This document shows, one piece after another, positions 22,153-31,118 of a DNA stretch of 31,237 bases. This DNA is from Candidatus Parcubacteria bacterium. GTDB lineage: Bacteria; Patescibacteriota; Patescibacteriia; Patescibacteriales; Patescibacteriaceae. Under the pieces are notes generated by a model that did not search any database, was not told where the DNA came from, and worked only from the letters and a program-made list of their open reading frames with translations. The stretch lies in the NCBI GenBank assembly GCA_023459655.1, contig JAEWTE010000039.1, forward strand, positions 1-31,237, given 5' to 3'. The position numbers and the translations under genes were made by a program. How positions within the stretch are numbered: the stretch's first letter is position 1; each line of letters opens with the position of its first letter.

Positions 22153-23169
22153 ATGAAGAAGATTTTTTTGGTGGTCATTGTGACCATAATTTCGGTTGCC
22201 GGACTGTCAGCCATCGGATCAGCCATTTATTGGACTCAACCAACTATTAATGAGGTTGAGGCGACAATAATCGCTCGGCATGATCTGGCTATTGTAGATG
22301 TAGAAAATTTGTTTAATAACCCGGAAAATCTTCGGGTGATTAAACAGATTAATCCCCAGTGTCGGGTATTGGCCTACGTCAACTTTTTTGAAGTTTGGCA
22401 GAGCCCAATCCCGCCGCACCGTCCTTTTGGAACCAGGCTGACTCAGACCATCACTAGCCAATTCTCGGATTGGTTATTGGTCAGACCTGATGGTCAGCCG
22501 GTTAGCTTTTGGCCGGGGATGCAACCACTCAATTTGAGCAGCCTGTGTCCAGTTGTTCAGGACTATACCTATAGTCGATACATTCAAGAAATTCTCTTAG
22601 AGAATGTTCTAAATGATCGGGTTTGGGATGGAATATTCCTGGACAATTTGTGGAACAGGATATCTTGGTTTGGGTCTTTAGACTTGGATCGTGATGGTCA
22701 AGAAGAAGATTCCAGAACCATTGATTATCAGTGGTATCGCGGAGTGTCTCAATTTTTGAATGGCATCCGCCAAGCCAAGGGTCAGTACTTTCAGATTTGG
22801 GGTAACCATTTATCCCTCTTTTGGAGCGGTACTGTTAATGGTCGGTTTTTGGAAGACTTCCCCACCCAGGATTGGTCTTGGGAAGAGGCCATGGCCATTT
22901 CTGAACAACTACCTGCGGTTGTTTTTCAGGGTAAGGGCCAAAACATAGATTTGGCGTTCAATAGCAGTTTGTTGTTGGACAATGCCTATTTTTGTTTCGG
23001 TCAGAACATGGCCGTGCCTGATTCTATGCTGACTAAGCTGAACGGTTTGAAAAAACTAGCAGCTAGCCAGCGCAGTCAGATGACATATAACGCCGCTACC
23101 TATACTTACCAGCGGCAATTAGGAGGCGAGGTGATTCAGGTTCAACTGAATCGTCAAACTTCCGACTAA
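22153..23169 (+). CDS. Secreted GHL15/GH114-like putative glycoside hydrolase
   Basis: 338 aa from the ATG at 22153, chosen because GGAGGAGG lies five bases upstream and MKKIFLVVIVTIISVAGLSA is a good signal peptide. The remainder resembles the TIM-barrel hypothetical glycosidases (GHL15, near GH114): VLAYVNFFEVW, an LLVRPDGQPVSFWPG strand-loop, WDGIFLDNLW with Asp164, LDRDGQEEDS, and GRFLEDFP with Glu234. The Asp and Glu match Asp161 and Glu234 of the hydrolase at 28007-30001, so they are likely catalytic acids. Substrate unknown; a surface polysaccharide is the natural guess in this locus. It is GC-richer than the rest of the locus and is followed by a strong terminator. Confidence 0.7.
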   Translation: MKKIFLVVIVTIISVAGLSAIGSAIYWTQPTINEVEATIIARHDLAIVDVENLFNNPENLRVIKQINPQCRVLAYVNFFEVWQSPIPPHRPFGTRLTQTITSQFSDWLLVRPDGQPVSFWPGMQPLNLSSLCPVVQDYTYSRYIQEILLENVLNDRVWDGIFLDNLWNRISWFGSLDLDRDGQEEDSRTIDYQWYRGVSQFLNGIRQAKGQYFQIWGNHLSLFWSGTVNGRFLEDFPTQDWSWEEAMAISEQLPAVVFQGKGQNIDLAFNSSLLLDNAYFCFGQNMAVPDSMLTKLNGLKKLAASQRSQMTYNAATYTYQRQLGGEVIQVQLNRQTSD

Positions 23170-23172
23170 CTG

Positions 23173-23222
23173 ACCTGTCAGTTCCATTAAGCTTTTAAGC
23201 TAGTGGGACTGGCAGGTTTTTT
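23173..23222 (+). terminator. Strong intrinsic terminator closing the GC-richer block
   Basis: ACCTGTCAGTTCCA (23173-23186) pairs with TGGGACTGGCAGGT (23204-23217), 14 bp with two G-T wobbles, followed by a run of six T. Confidence 0.88.
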
Positions 23223-23234
23223 CTTGGCTAAAGC

Positions 23235-23263
23235 TTGACTTTATCTATATTTTATGGCATTTT
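23235..23263 (+). promoter_or_regulatory. Possible promoter for the downstream polysaccharide operon
   Basis: TTGACT (23235-23240), 17-base spacer, CATTTT (23258-23263) preceded by TGG. The -35 is good, the -10 weak, though an extended TGN could compensate. The mRNA start would be at about the ATG at 23270, so the transcript would be leaderless. Confidence 0.35.
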
Positions 23264-23269
23264 AGAGCT

Positions 23270-24559
23270 ATGATCAAACAGACAAATAATTTAGTCACTA
23301 AACCAGATTTTCGTCGCCAGCGAGTCAGTATAGGCCAATGGTTAGTTATGATTGGTTTATTTTTAACCGCTCTTTCTTTGCCGTTGCTGGATTGGCGTTT
23401 TTTTATTCAGGGGTTGGAATTTAATATTAGTGATTTTTTAATTTTGTCGACAGCAGTCATTTATTTTATTGATCGTTTACTTAGTTATTTAAGAGGTCAA
23501 TCGACCAAGGCTTGGCGCTGGCCATTGGGTTGGCCGATAGCTATTTTTTTAATAATTATTCTATTGAGTTCAGCCTTTAGTCCTTGGCCATTACCGGCTC
23601 TTAAATATTCACTACGGGTTATTGTGTTTGCTTATATTTTTTATTTAGCACTACCTTTTAATGCCTTAGATTCTTGGCAAAAGTGGCGTTGGCCACTGGC
23701 TGGTGTAATTATAGCTGGTGGTTATAGCTCGATTATCGGTTTATTGTCTTTAAAGTGGCAGGACTTAAATGATGCTTTTTTTAGAGTTCAGCCGATGGCT
23801 ATTTTTGGTCGTTGGTGGATGGGTAGTAATCATAACCTTTTAGCGGAATTTTTGGTTATTAGTAATTTTTTCTTAATTGCTTGGGGACGACTTAATAAAG
23901 ATAAATATCAATATTATCGAATCCTAGACATTCTTTTTATTATTTCATCAATCACTGCCCTATTAACTTTTTCTCGAGCTGCTTGGATTGTTATAGCCGT
24001 TCAATTAATTATTTGGTGGGCGTCTCTTGATAGTCACCGTAATCAGACTAATTGGCTTATTGCTTTGTTTTTATTAATTGTTTTAGCTTTTCCTTTGTGG
24101 TGGAAAATGGATAGTCTGCAAACGGCTAATTATAGTTCAACTGAGAATCGTGTTTTATTAACTGATATTGCCTGGAAAGGTTTAAAGCAAAAACCGATTT
24201 TGGGTTGGGGCAGTGGTCAGTTTTTGCAGTTAGTTGATGATAATTTGCGTTTTCGGGCCAAATATGGCGATCCAATAGATTCACACGGGGTATTGCAAAA
24301 AGTCGCTGCAGAAAATGGCAGTCTTGGTCTAATGGCGTTATTGGTGTTATTTATTAGCTTGCTATTGATTTGGTGGCGAGCCTGGTTAAGTAACCCCAAG
24401 TCGCGGCCATGGTTGACGCCTTTGATTTTAGGAGCTGCTGGTGGTTTATTTTTTCAATTATTTAATACCTCGTATTATAAGGGTAAGGTTTGGCTACCGG
24501 TGGCGATTAGTTTAGCAGCTATCCGATTATTAGCTTATGAAAAGAAAAAAAAACAATAA
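23270..24559 (+). CDS. O-antigen ligase / Wzy-like polysaccharide polymerase
   Basis: 429 aa with about ten to twelve membrane segments. The large extracytoplasmic loop near residues 285-355 contains WKGLKQKPILGWGSGQF and DSHGVLQKVAAENGSLGLMAL, the pattern of the O-antigen ligase domain (PF04932: GxGxxxF ... SHNxyLxxlaexGxxGl). Such proteins polymerise or transfer undecaprenyl-linked glycans outside the membrane. A ligase to lipid A is improbable in an organism without LPS, so Wzy-like polymerase or transfer to another acceptor is more likely. It overlaps the next glycosyltransferase gene by 23 bp. Confidence 0.8.
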   Translation: MIKQTNNLVTKPDFRRQRVSIGQWLVMIGLFLTALSLPLLDWRFFIQGLEFNISDFLILSTAVIYFIDRLLSYLRGQSTKAWRWPLGWPIAIFLIIILLSSAFSPWPLPALKYSLRVIVFAYIFYLALPFNALDSWQKWRWPLAGVIIAGGYSSIIGLLSLKWQDLNDAFFRVQPMAIFGRWWMGSNHNLLAEFLVISNFFLIAWGRLNKDKYQYYRILDILFIISSITALLTFSRAAWIVIAVQLIIWWASLDSHRNQTNWLIALFLLIVLAFPLWWKMDSLQTANYSSTENRVLLTDIAWKGLKQKPILGWGSGQFLQLVDDNLRFRAKYGDPIDSHGVLQKVAAENGSLGLMALLVLFISLLLIWWRAWLSNPKSRPWLTPLILGAAGGLFFQLFNTSYYKGKVWLPVAISLAAIRLLAYEKKKKQ

Positions 24560-25694
24560 TCAGCCGATAAAAATAGTTTGCTTGACTCCGCGTTTATTTG
24601 TCGGTGGAGCTGAGCGTCTGATGATTGATATTTTTAGTCGCCTAGATCGTCAACGTTTTCAGCCAGAGTGGTGTTGTTTAGAGGCTGATTCCGATGAGTT
24701 AGTTAATTGGCGAGCTGAATTAGAAAAAAATGATATTGCAGTTACTATTTTAACTAATAAGCAACGACCTAATAATAAAATAGGTCGTCTTTGGCGGCTG
24801 ATTGCGATAGGTTGGCGATTATGGCGATATTTACGGAAGACTCAACCAGATATTGTTCAGACTCAATTATTTGCTGATATTTATCGGCCGATTGCTAAAT
24901 TAGCCGGTGTGCCGACCGTTATTGGTGTAGAGCATAACCTAGATTATGATGAACCAGCTTGGACTAGATGGGCTAAATTAATTGGTCGTTGGTCAATTAC
25001 TGGTATTATTGCTGTTTCTTGGGCTGTTAAACAAGACATTGTTCGTCGTTATCGTTATTCATCTGATAAAGTTGAAGTGATTTATAATGGGATTGATTGG
25101 GATAAGTTTTTTAAGCCAATTATTGGGTCTAATTTGTCCAATCCAGTTCAGTCAACTTGGCGGTTGGGGGCAATCGGTCGTTTAACTGAACAAAAAGGTT
25201 TTGATATTTTAATTAAGGCTTTAGCTAAGTTACCTCAAGATATTAGCTGGCAGTGTTCAATTGCTGGAACTGGCCCTCAGGCTGATTATTTAAATAGTTT
25301 GATTATCAAATTTGGTTTGAGTGACAAAATAAAATTAATTGGTCTGCAAGCTGATGTGCCAAGGTTTTTAAACAGTTTAGATTGGTTAATTGTTCCATCA
25401 CGCTGGGAGGGATTGGGTTTAGTTATTTTGGAAGCTGGAGCGGCTGGCGTGCCAGTGTTAGCTAGTCAAGCTGATGGCATTAAAGAGATAATTAGTCACA
25501 AACACAGTGGTTATTTAATACTCCCTGGAGGGGTTGATGAATTAGCTGATGGTCTAGTTGATGTTTTAATTAAGATTAATCAGTCGGATCATTTAGTTTG
25601 GGCACAGAATTTACAAAAAAAGGTTGAAAAAAATTTTTCTATTATAATGGTAGTTAAGCAATATCAAAATTATTATGAAAGATTTAGACAATAA
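24537..25694 (+). CDS. GT4-family glycosyltransferase
   Basis: 385 aa, GT-B fold. N-terminal domain starts KIVCLTPRLFVGGAERLMID (Gly-Gly-Ala-Glu-Arg acceptor loop); VIYNGIDWDKF links to the donor domain with AIGRLTEQKGFDILIKAL and the retaining E(x7)E motif in WEGLGLVILEAG. It transfers a sugar from a nucleotide donor to a lipid-linked glycan on the cytosolic face. Donor and acceptor are unknown. Start and stop overlap both neighbours, showing tight translational coupling. Confidence 0.9.
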   Translation: MKRKKNNNQPIKIVCLTPRLFVGGAERLMIDIFSRLDRQRFQPEWCCLEADSDELVNWRAELEKNDIAVTILTNKQRPNNKIGRLWRLIAIGWRLWRYLRKTQPDIVQTQLFADIYRPIAKLAGVPTVIGVEHNLDYDEPAWTRWAKLIGRWSITGIIAVSWAVKQDIVRRYRYSSDKVEVIYNGIDWDKFFKPIIGSNLSNPVQSTWRLGAIGRLTEQKGFDILIKALAKLPQDISWQCSIAGTGPQADYLNSLIIKFGLSDKIKLIGLQADVPRFLNSLDWLIVPSRWEGLGLVILEAGAAGVPVLASQADGIKEIISHKHSGYLILPGGVDELADGLVDVLIKINQSDHLVWAQNLQKKVEKNFSIIMVVKQYQNYYERFRQ

Positions 25695-26787
25695 AAAGAT
25701 TAAAATTGTTTATTTATTGCCGCAGCTTTTTGGTGGTGGAGCGGAACGGTTAGTGGTTGATTTGGCAATTAATTTACCCAAAGATCAATATATAGTTACA
25801 ATAGTTTGTTTAAAAAGTTCGTCAACACCAATTTGGCAAGACGAATTGATATCGGCTGGTATTAAATTGGTTCAACTTAATAAAAAAATTAAATTAGATC
25901 CAACTTGTTTATGGCGTTTGGTAGCTTGGTTGAAAAATAATCGACCAGATATTTTGCATACTCATTTATTTGGTGCTGATTTTTATGGTCGTTTGGCTGG
26001 TCGCCTAGTTGGTATTTCTCATATTATTAGTACTGAGCATAATATTAATTTTTCCGAAGGCTGGCTTAAGCGTCAATTTAAAACTATGACTGCCCCGTTA
26101 GCTGAGCGGGTGGTGGCTGTTTCTCAGACTGTTTTAGAGTATGCTCAAAAATATGAAGGAGTTTCCAAGAAGCAAGGTCAAGTAATTTATAATGGTGTGC
26201 CATTAGATAAATTTATTAATTATCAGACAACTAATAATTCAGTTCAAGATACTAAACAGTTGATAATGGTTGGTTCTATGGGGCGATTAAATAAACAGAA
26301 AAACTGGTCGGTGGTAATTGCCGCCACCCAGCATTTGCCCGATGATATTATTGTTAATATTGCTGGAATTGGACCACAAAAAAAGCGTTTGCAGCAGATG
26401 ATTGATAATCTAGGAGTAGCTAAGCGAGTTAAATTGATTGGTTGGCAGTCCAACACGGTTGAGTTTTTGAAAAAACTGGATATCTTTGTTCTGCCGTCTT
26501 TTTGGGAAGGTTTACCGGTTTGCTTATTGGAGGCTGGAGCTAGTAGTTTGCCAGTTATTGTTTCTGATATTGCTAGTAATCAGGAAGTAATTATTGATCA
26601 AGAAACTGGCTTATTATTTGATCCGCACAATTCTCAAGAATTAGCTGATAAGATTATTTTGTTAGCTAGACAGCCGCAATTAGCTAAACAATTAGCCGGT
26701 CAGCTTAATTGTTTAGTGAAACAAAAATTTAGTTTTGCCCAGATGCTAGAAAATTATCAGCAACTTTATTGTCAACTTGTTAATTAA
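25675..26787 (+). CDS. GT4-family glycosyltransferase
   Basis: 370 aa, clearly homologous in layout to the preceding gene (KIVYLLPQLFGGGAERLVVD at the start, VIYNGVPLDKF, MGRLNKQKNW, and E(x7)E in FWEGLPVCLLEAG), so the pair probably arose by duplication and diverged. It overlaps the previous gene by 20 bp and is followed by the third transferase after 6 bases. A cytosolic enzyme that adds one sugar of the repeat unit; specificity cannot be read. Confidence 0.9.
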   Translation: MKDLDNKKIKIVYLLPQLFGGGAERLVVDLAINLPKDQYIVTIVCLKSSSTPIWQDELISAGIKLVQLNKKIKLDPTCLWRLVAWLKNNRPDILHTHLFGADFYGRLAGRLVGISHIISTEHNINFSEGWLKRQFKTMTAPLAERVVAVSQTVLEYAQKYEGVSKKQGQVIYNGVPLDKFINYQTTNNSVQDTKQLIMVGSMGRLNKQKNWSVVIAATQHLPDDIIVNIAGIGPQKKRLQQMIDNLGVAKRVKLIGWQSNTVEFLKKLDIFVLPSFWEGLPVCLLEAGASSLPVIVSDIASNQEVIIDQETGLLFDPHNSQELADKIILLARQPQLAKQLAGQLNCLVKQKFSFAQMLENYQQLYCQLVN

Positions 26788-26793
26788 TTGGTT

Positions 26794-28014
26794 ATGAAAA
26801 TAATTCAAATCAATAAGTTTAATTATTTACGAGGCGGTGCTGAAAAGTATTTTTTGGAGTTATCCGAACGACTGACACAAAATGGTCATCAGGTGGCTAA
26901 ATTTTGTATGACCGATCGGCGCAATCTAGCTGATACCTGGTCGGGCTATTGGTTGAGTCAAATTGATTTTGAACAGCCCGGTCTGCCAGATAAACTAAAG
27001 GCTCCTGGCCGAATTATTTATAGTCGGGCTGCTAAAAAAGGGTTGGCTAAATTAATTAAAGATTTTCAGCCAGATATTATTCATGCTCATAATATCTATC
27101 ATCAATTATCGCCTTCGGTTTTAGATGCTGCTCGTCAGGCCAAAGTACCGGTAATAATGACTCTTCATGATTATAAATTAATTTGTCCTAATTATCAGCT
27201 ACTTAATCATGGTCGGGTCTGCGAAAAATGTTTTGATGGTAATTTTTGGCATTGTTTTCAAGAAAAATGTTTTAAAGATTCACGGTCGCAGAGTTTTTTA
27301 GCTAGTCTAGAGGCAGTTTTGCATAAATATTGGCAAACTTATCAACGGGGAGTTAAATTGTTTATTGCGCCCAGTCAATTTATGGCTGATAAATGTCAGT
27401 CTGCCGGCTGGCCTCGGAACCGTTTTTATGTTTTAATTAATCCGGTGCCAGAATTACCAGTTGGTCAGCGTCAAACACAGGGTTATTTTTTGTATGCTGG
27501 TAGATTGTCCAGCGAAAAAGGAGTTGATGTCTTATTGCGAACCTTAGAAAACAGTGATTATAAGTTAAAGATTGCTGGTCGAGGACCGGAAGAGGCTAGG
27601 TTACGACAATTAGTTAAAGATTTAAAATTATCTGACCAAGTTGATTTTTTAGGTCAGCAAGGTCATGAACAATTGGCTAGATTATTAGACGGGGCGATTG
27701 CTCTTGTGGTGCCATCAGTTTGGTATGAAAATATGCCACTTAATATTTTGGAAGCTCTCGGACGAGGTTGTCCGGTAGTAGCTAGTCGAATTGGTGGAAT
27801 ACCTGAAATAATTAATCATCAGATTAATGGTTGGTTAGTCGAGCCGGGTAGTAGCAATTCTTGGGCAATGGCTTTAAAACAAGTTATTCAAGCCGATCAA
27901 TTAAAGCTTAGTCAACAGGCTCAACAATCAGTAGAAAAATATAATTGGAATCAGCATTTTTCAGCGATAGAGAAGATTTATCAGCGAATTGTACAAGAGT
28001 ATAATCATGATTAA
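26794..28014 (+). CDS. GT4-family glycosyltransferase with a cysteine-rich insert
   Basis: 406 aa from the ATG at 26794 (a TTG lies two codons upstream). KIIQINKFNYLRGGAEKYF at the N-terminus; YAGRLSSEKGVDVLL and E(x7)E in WYENMPLNILEAL in the donor domain. After HDYKLICPNY there is a segment with Cys at spacing C-x2-C, then C-x4-C (VCEKCF, HCFQEKCF), a possible zinc knuckle seen in a subgroup of GT4 enzymes. It differs in style from the two preceding transferases, so a different donor sugar is likely. Its last 8 bases overlap the start of the hydrolase gene. Confidence 0.9.
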   Translation: MKIIQINKFNYLRGGAEKYFLELSERLTQNGHQVAKFCMTDRRNLADTWSGYWLSQIDFEQPGLPDKLKAPGRIIYSRAAKKGLAKLIKDFQPDIIHAHNIYHQLSPSVLDAARQAKVPVIMTLHDYKLICPNYQLLNHGRVCEKCFDGNFWHCFQEKCFKDSRSQSFLASLEAVLHKYWQTYQRGVKLFIAPSQFMADKCQSAGWPRNRFYVLINPVPELPVGQRQTQGYFLYAGRLSSEKGVDVLLRTLENSDYKLKIAGRGPEEARLRQLVKDLKLSDQVDFLGQQGHEQLARLLDGAIALVVPSVWYENMPLNILEALGRGCPVVASRIGGIPEIINHQINGWLVEPGSSNSWAMALKQVIQADQLKLSQQAQQSVEKYNWNQHFSAIEKIYQRIVQEYNHD

Positions 28015-30001
28015 ACATTATTTAATAATTTTTTGCGGTTGTTTATTGTTTAGCTTAGCGATTAATTCGGCTCAAGCTAGTTTGAATTTGTCGACTGATT
28101 ATCCACGACTAGCTAATTATTATTTAAGATATTACGGCCATGTTCAACCGACTGAGCTAACTAGTTTGCATCGCTGGGATTTATTGATTTTGCCTAATGA
28201 TTATCAATGGGCTTTTCCTAATTTTTTTGATCAATATAAACAAACCAATCCTAATGGTCGAGTTTTAGCCTATGTTTATCCAGCTATGGCTATGTCCAGT
28301 AATTTGAATAGTTTATTTCGTCAGGTTGATGAACAAGATTTATGGTTAAAAAATGGTCAGGGCGAAAAGCTGGAGATTTGGCCTAATCTTTTTGCAGTTA
28401 ATATTAATAGGCCAGCCTGGACAACGCTTAATTTAAATTTTTGGCAAAATGATTTAGATCATCGAAAATGGGATGGTTTAATGTTTGACACAGTAGAAGA
28501 AAGTTTAAATCGGTTTAATCAAAAAGGAATAGATTTAGATGGAGATTATCGGGTAGATTCTTTAGCTAGTTTAGATGCTAATTGGCAGAAGGGTTTAGCT
28601 GGATTATTTAAGACGGCTCGCCAATGCTGGGGTGATAATAAATTTATTGTTATTAATGGTAGTTCATTACCAGTTTATCAGTCTAATATTAATGGTCGGA
28701 TGTTTGAAACTTTTCCAGCTCATTGGGAAGGGAATGGTACTTGGTCGGCTTCAATGGAGCAATATTTAAATCAATTGCCTAAACAAAATTATTCACCTCA
28801 ACTTTATATTATTAATGGTAATACCAATAATACTGGTCGAAAAACTGATTATCAAAAAATGCGCTTTGGATTGGCTAGTACTTTGCTAGGTGATGGTTAT
28901 TTTTCTTTTGATCATGGCGATCAAGCCCATGAACAAATTTGGTGGTATGATGAATATTCGGTCAAGCTAGGTCAACCAACTTCTGGACCTTATAATTTGT
29001 TGTCGCCTAATAATAATAAAGTTCAGCCAGGTTTATGGCGTCGTGACTTTGAAAAGGGCGTAGCCATAGTCAATTCAACTAATCGGCGACAGATATATTC
29101 TTTAAATAAAGAAGAATTGGAGAAAATTAGGGGTAGCCAGGATCCCTTAGTTAATAATGGTCAACGAATTAATTATTTGGCGGTTGAGCCAAATGATGGC
29201 CTGATTTTATTGAAAAGAGATTTGAATATTATTGATCAGACTTTTTATAATGGTGGTTTTGTTCGAGTTTTTGATCAGCGAGGTCAAAGTCAACGTAATG
29301 GTTTTTTTGCTTATCAAGCTAATTTGGCTGGTGGTGATCAAGTTATTTTGACTGATATTGATAATGATAAAAGATTAGAACAAATAATTAATCGTCGTAA
29401 TGAGGTGATGGTTACTCGACGAGGTCAAATTATTTATAAATGGCAACCATTTGGTAGATTATATTTAGAACGACCCAGTTTAGCAATTTATAGGCCAGCT
29501 AATAAACAATCAGAGATAATTATTGGTGCTGGTAAAAACACTAAGCCGGTGGTTCGTTTTTATAATTATCAGGGTCGTTTATTAAAACCAGAGTGGTTAG
29601 TTTTTGATGATAAATTTCGTGGCGGTGTTAATGTCTCGGCTGGTCGATTAAACAGTCAAGAAATGGCGATAGCGGTAACACCGCAAGGCGGCATGCAACC
29701 GTTGATTAAACTTTATTCGCCTGATGGTCGATTATTGACACCAGCTTGGTTAGCTTTTGATAAAAATTTTCGGGGAGGAGTTAGTGTTGCTATTGGAGAT
29801 ATTAGTGGTGATGGTCAAGCAGAAATTGTGGCGGTGGCTAGTTCCGGTGGTGGTCCGCAAGTTCGAATTTTTAATCGTTATGGCAAATTACTGGGCCAGT
29901 TTCAAGCTTTTGGCGAAGAGGTAAAATCAGGTTATCAGGTAATGATTAATGACTTGGATGGTGATGGTCGTGGTGAAATTTTGGTCAGCCAAATTAATTA
30001 G
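28007..30001 (+). CDS. Secreted GHL15/GH114-like hydrolase with C-terminal FG-GAP-like repeats
   Basis: 664 aa from the ATG at 28007 (a TTG lies six codons upstream in the transferase). Signal peptide 1-24 ending AQA. A TIM-barrel-like hydrolase domain spans about 30-350: YYLRYYGHVQPTELTSLHRW, GRVLAYVYPAM, WDGLMFDTVEES with Asp161, LDGDYRVDSLASLDANW, GRMFETFPAHW with Glu234, and DGYFSFDHGD. Residues about 430-664 hold FG-GAP/VCBS-like beta-propeller blades with Ca-binding loops DIDNDK (450), DISGDGQAEI (598) and DLDGDGRGEI (649), plus a twice-repeated RLL(K/T)P(E/A)WL-FD. It may trim or release surface polysaccharide, as hydrolases encoded in exopolysaccharide loci often do. It is paralogous to the gene at 22153. 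Confidence 0.78.
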   Translation: MIKHYLIIFCGCLLFSLAINSAQASLNLSTDYPRLANYYLRYYGHVQPTELTSLHRWDLLILPNDYQWAFPNFFDQYKQTNPNGRVLAYVYPAMAMSSNLNSLFRQVDEQDLWLKNGQGEKLEIWPNLFAVNINRPAWTTLNLNFWQNDLDHRKWDGLMFDTVEESLNRFNQKGIDLDGDYRVDSLASLDANWQKGLAGLFKTARQCWGDNKFIVINGSSLPVYQSNINGRMFETFPAHWEGNGTWSASMEQYLNQLPKQNYSPQLYIINGNTNNTGRKTDYQKMRFGLASTLLGDGYFSFDHGDQAHEQIWWYDEYSVKLGQPTSGPYNLLSPNNNKVQPGLWRRDFEKGVAIVNSTNRRQIYSLNKEELEKIRGSQDPLVNNGQRINYLAVEPNDGLILLKRDLNIIDQTFYNGGFVRVFDQRGQSQRNGFFAYQANLAGGDQVILTDIDNDKRLEQIINRRNEVMVTRRGQIIYKWQPFGRLYLERPSLAIYRPANKQSEIIIGAGKNTKPVVRFYNYQGRLLKPEWLVFDDKFRGGVNVSAGRLNSQEMAIAVTPQGGMQPLIKLYSPDGRLLTPAWLAFDKNFRGGVSVAIGDISGDGQAEIVAVASSGGGPQVRIFNRYGKLLGQFQAFGEEVKSGYQVMINDLDGDGRGEILVSQIN

Positions 30002-30010
30002 TGGTATAAT
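29981..30010 (+). promoter_or_regulatory. Internal promoter giving a leaderless transcript
   Basis: A perfect TATAAT (30005-30010) with a TGG extension, 18 bases after a weak TTGGTC (29981-29986). The -10 ends seven bases before the ATG at 30018, so the mRNA would start at the start codon. Confidence 0.4.
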
Positions 30011-30017
30011 TGTTGAT

Positions 30018-31091
30018 ATGTTTGATAAAATAATTAAAAAATGGCAGCAGCGTTATCGACAATTTTATGCTGGCCATCTTTGGCGATCAATTTTTGATTT
30101 AGGCTTAGTTATAATAATAATTACATTATTGTCGCTATGGCAGCTAACCATTAGTCATCATAATTGGCTTAATACTTATTATGACTGGGCGATTAAATTA
30201 CCAGTTAATAAGCCGACAATTTATCAAACAATGCCGTTAGTTTGGCAAACAACTTTTGGCCCGAAAATTATCAATGATTCAACTAAGCGACTGATTATTG
30301 AGGTAGGTTATGAGAACAAGGCTGATCAGCCGATTCAGGTTAATTATGGTTGTCGAGAGTCTTTATCTGGTCGTCAATTGACAATTGTTCAGCCAGACAA
30401 CCCAAAATTAGTGATTGATGATCAAGGAGTCAGTATTGATTTAGCAGCTAAACAATCTGGTCGATTTTCTATATCATTGATTGATTTTAGTAGCCGTGAT
30501 ATTGACAGTCGACAGATTAAAATTGTTTGTGATTTGGTTGCTCAATCAGAACTACAAGCCTGGCCAGTCGTTGAGCAGGAATTTGTTTTTAAGGTTGCTG
30601 GTTCAGTCCAGGTGACTGCTGGAGCCTATTTTTATACAGCTGATGGTGATCAAGTCGGAATTGGTCCATTACCACCAATGGTCGGATTGCCGACTAGTTA
30701 TTTGGTTACTTGGGTTTTACAGAATTCCGGTGGCGATTTGTCGGATATTCAATTTTCGGCTGAACTGGGTGATGAAATTGAATGGCAAGGTGAGGCTGGT
30801 TTAACTGGTGGAAATTTAGTTTATGATCCCCAAAATAATAAAGTTAATTGGCGAATGGCTGATTGGCCTGATCAAATTGTTCAAAAACAAGCTAGTTTTT
30901 ATGTTTCGATTAATCCGACTAAAGATATGGTTGGTAAAATACCAACCTTAATTAAATTAGGTCAGTGGAGCGTGATTGATAATTGGACTGGACAAAAATG
31001 GCAGGGACAATTATTGCCATTGTCAACCAATTTAGACAATGATTCTAGGTCTCAGGGGCAGGGAGAAATAAGAGACTGGTTAACAGAATAA
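30018..31091 (+). CDS. Membrane-anchored extracytoplasmic protein of unknown function
   Basis: 357 aa from the ATG at 30018; in-frame starts upstream lie inside the hydrolase gene. A basic amphipathic N-terminus (KIIKKWQQRYRQFYAGHLW), one membrane segment at about 27-46, then beta-rich extracytoplasmic sequence. The second half (VQVTAGAYFYTADGDQ, PTSYLVTWVLQNSGGDLSDI, NPTKDMVGKIPTLI) resembles DUF11/CARDB-like immunoglobulin-type repeats of surface proteins, though the match is weak. Position suggests a partner of the hydrolase or a cell-surface adaptor. No terminator is evident after its stop before the IS30 sequence. Confidence 0.65.
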   Translation: MFDKIIKKWQQRYRQFYAGHLWRSIFDLGLVIIIITLLSLWQLTISHHNWLNTYYDWAIKLPVNKPTIYQTMPLVWQTTFGPKIINDSTKRLIIEVGYENKADQPIQVNYGCRESLSGRQLTIVQPDNPKLVIDDQGVSIDLAAKQSGRFSISLIDFSSRDIDSRQIKIVCDLVAQSELQAWPVVEQEFVFKVAGSVQVTAGAYFYTADGDQVGIGPLPPMVGLPTSYLVTWVLQNSGGDLSDIQFSAELGDEIEWQGEAGLTGGNLVYDPQNNKVNWRMADWPDQIVQKQASFYVSINPTKDMVGKIPTLIKLGQWSVIDNWTGQKWQGQLLPLSTNLDNDSRSQGQGEIRDWLTE

Positions 31092-31118
31092 AAACGGTTA
31101 TTATTAACAAACCTGAGT

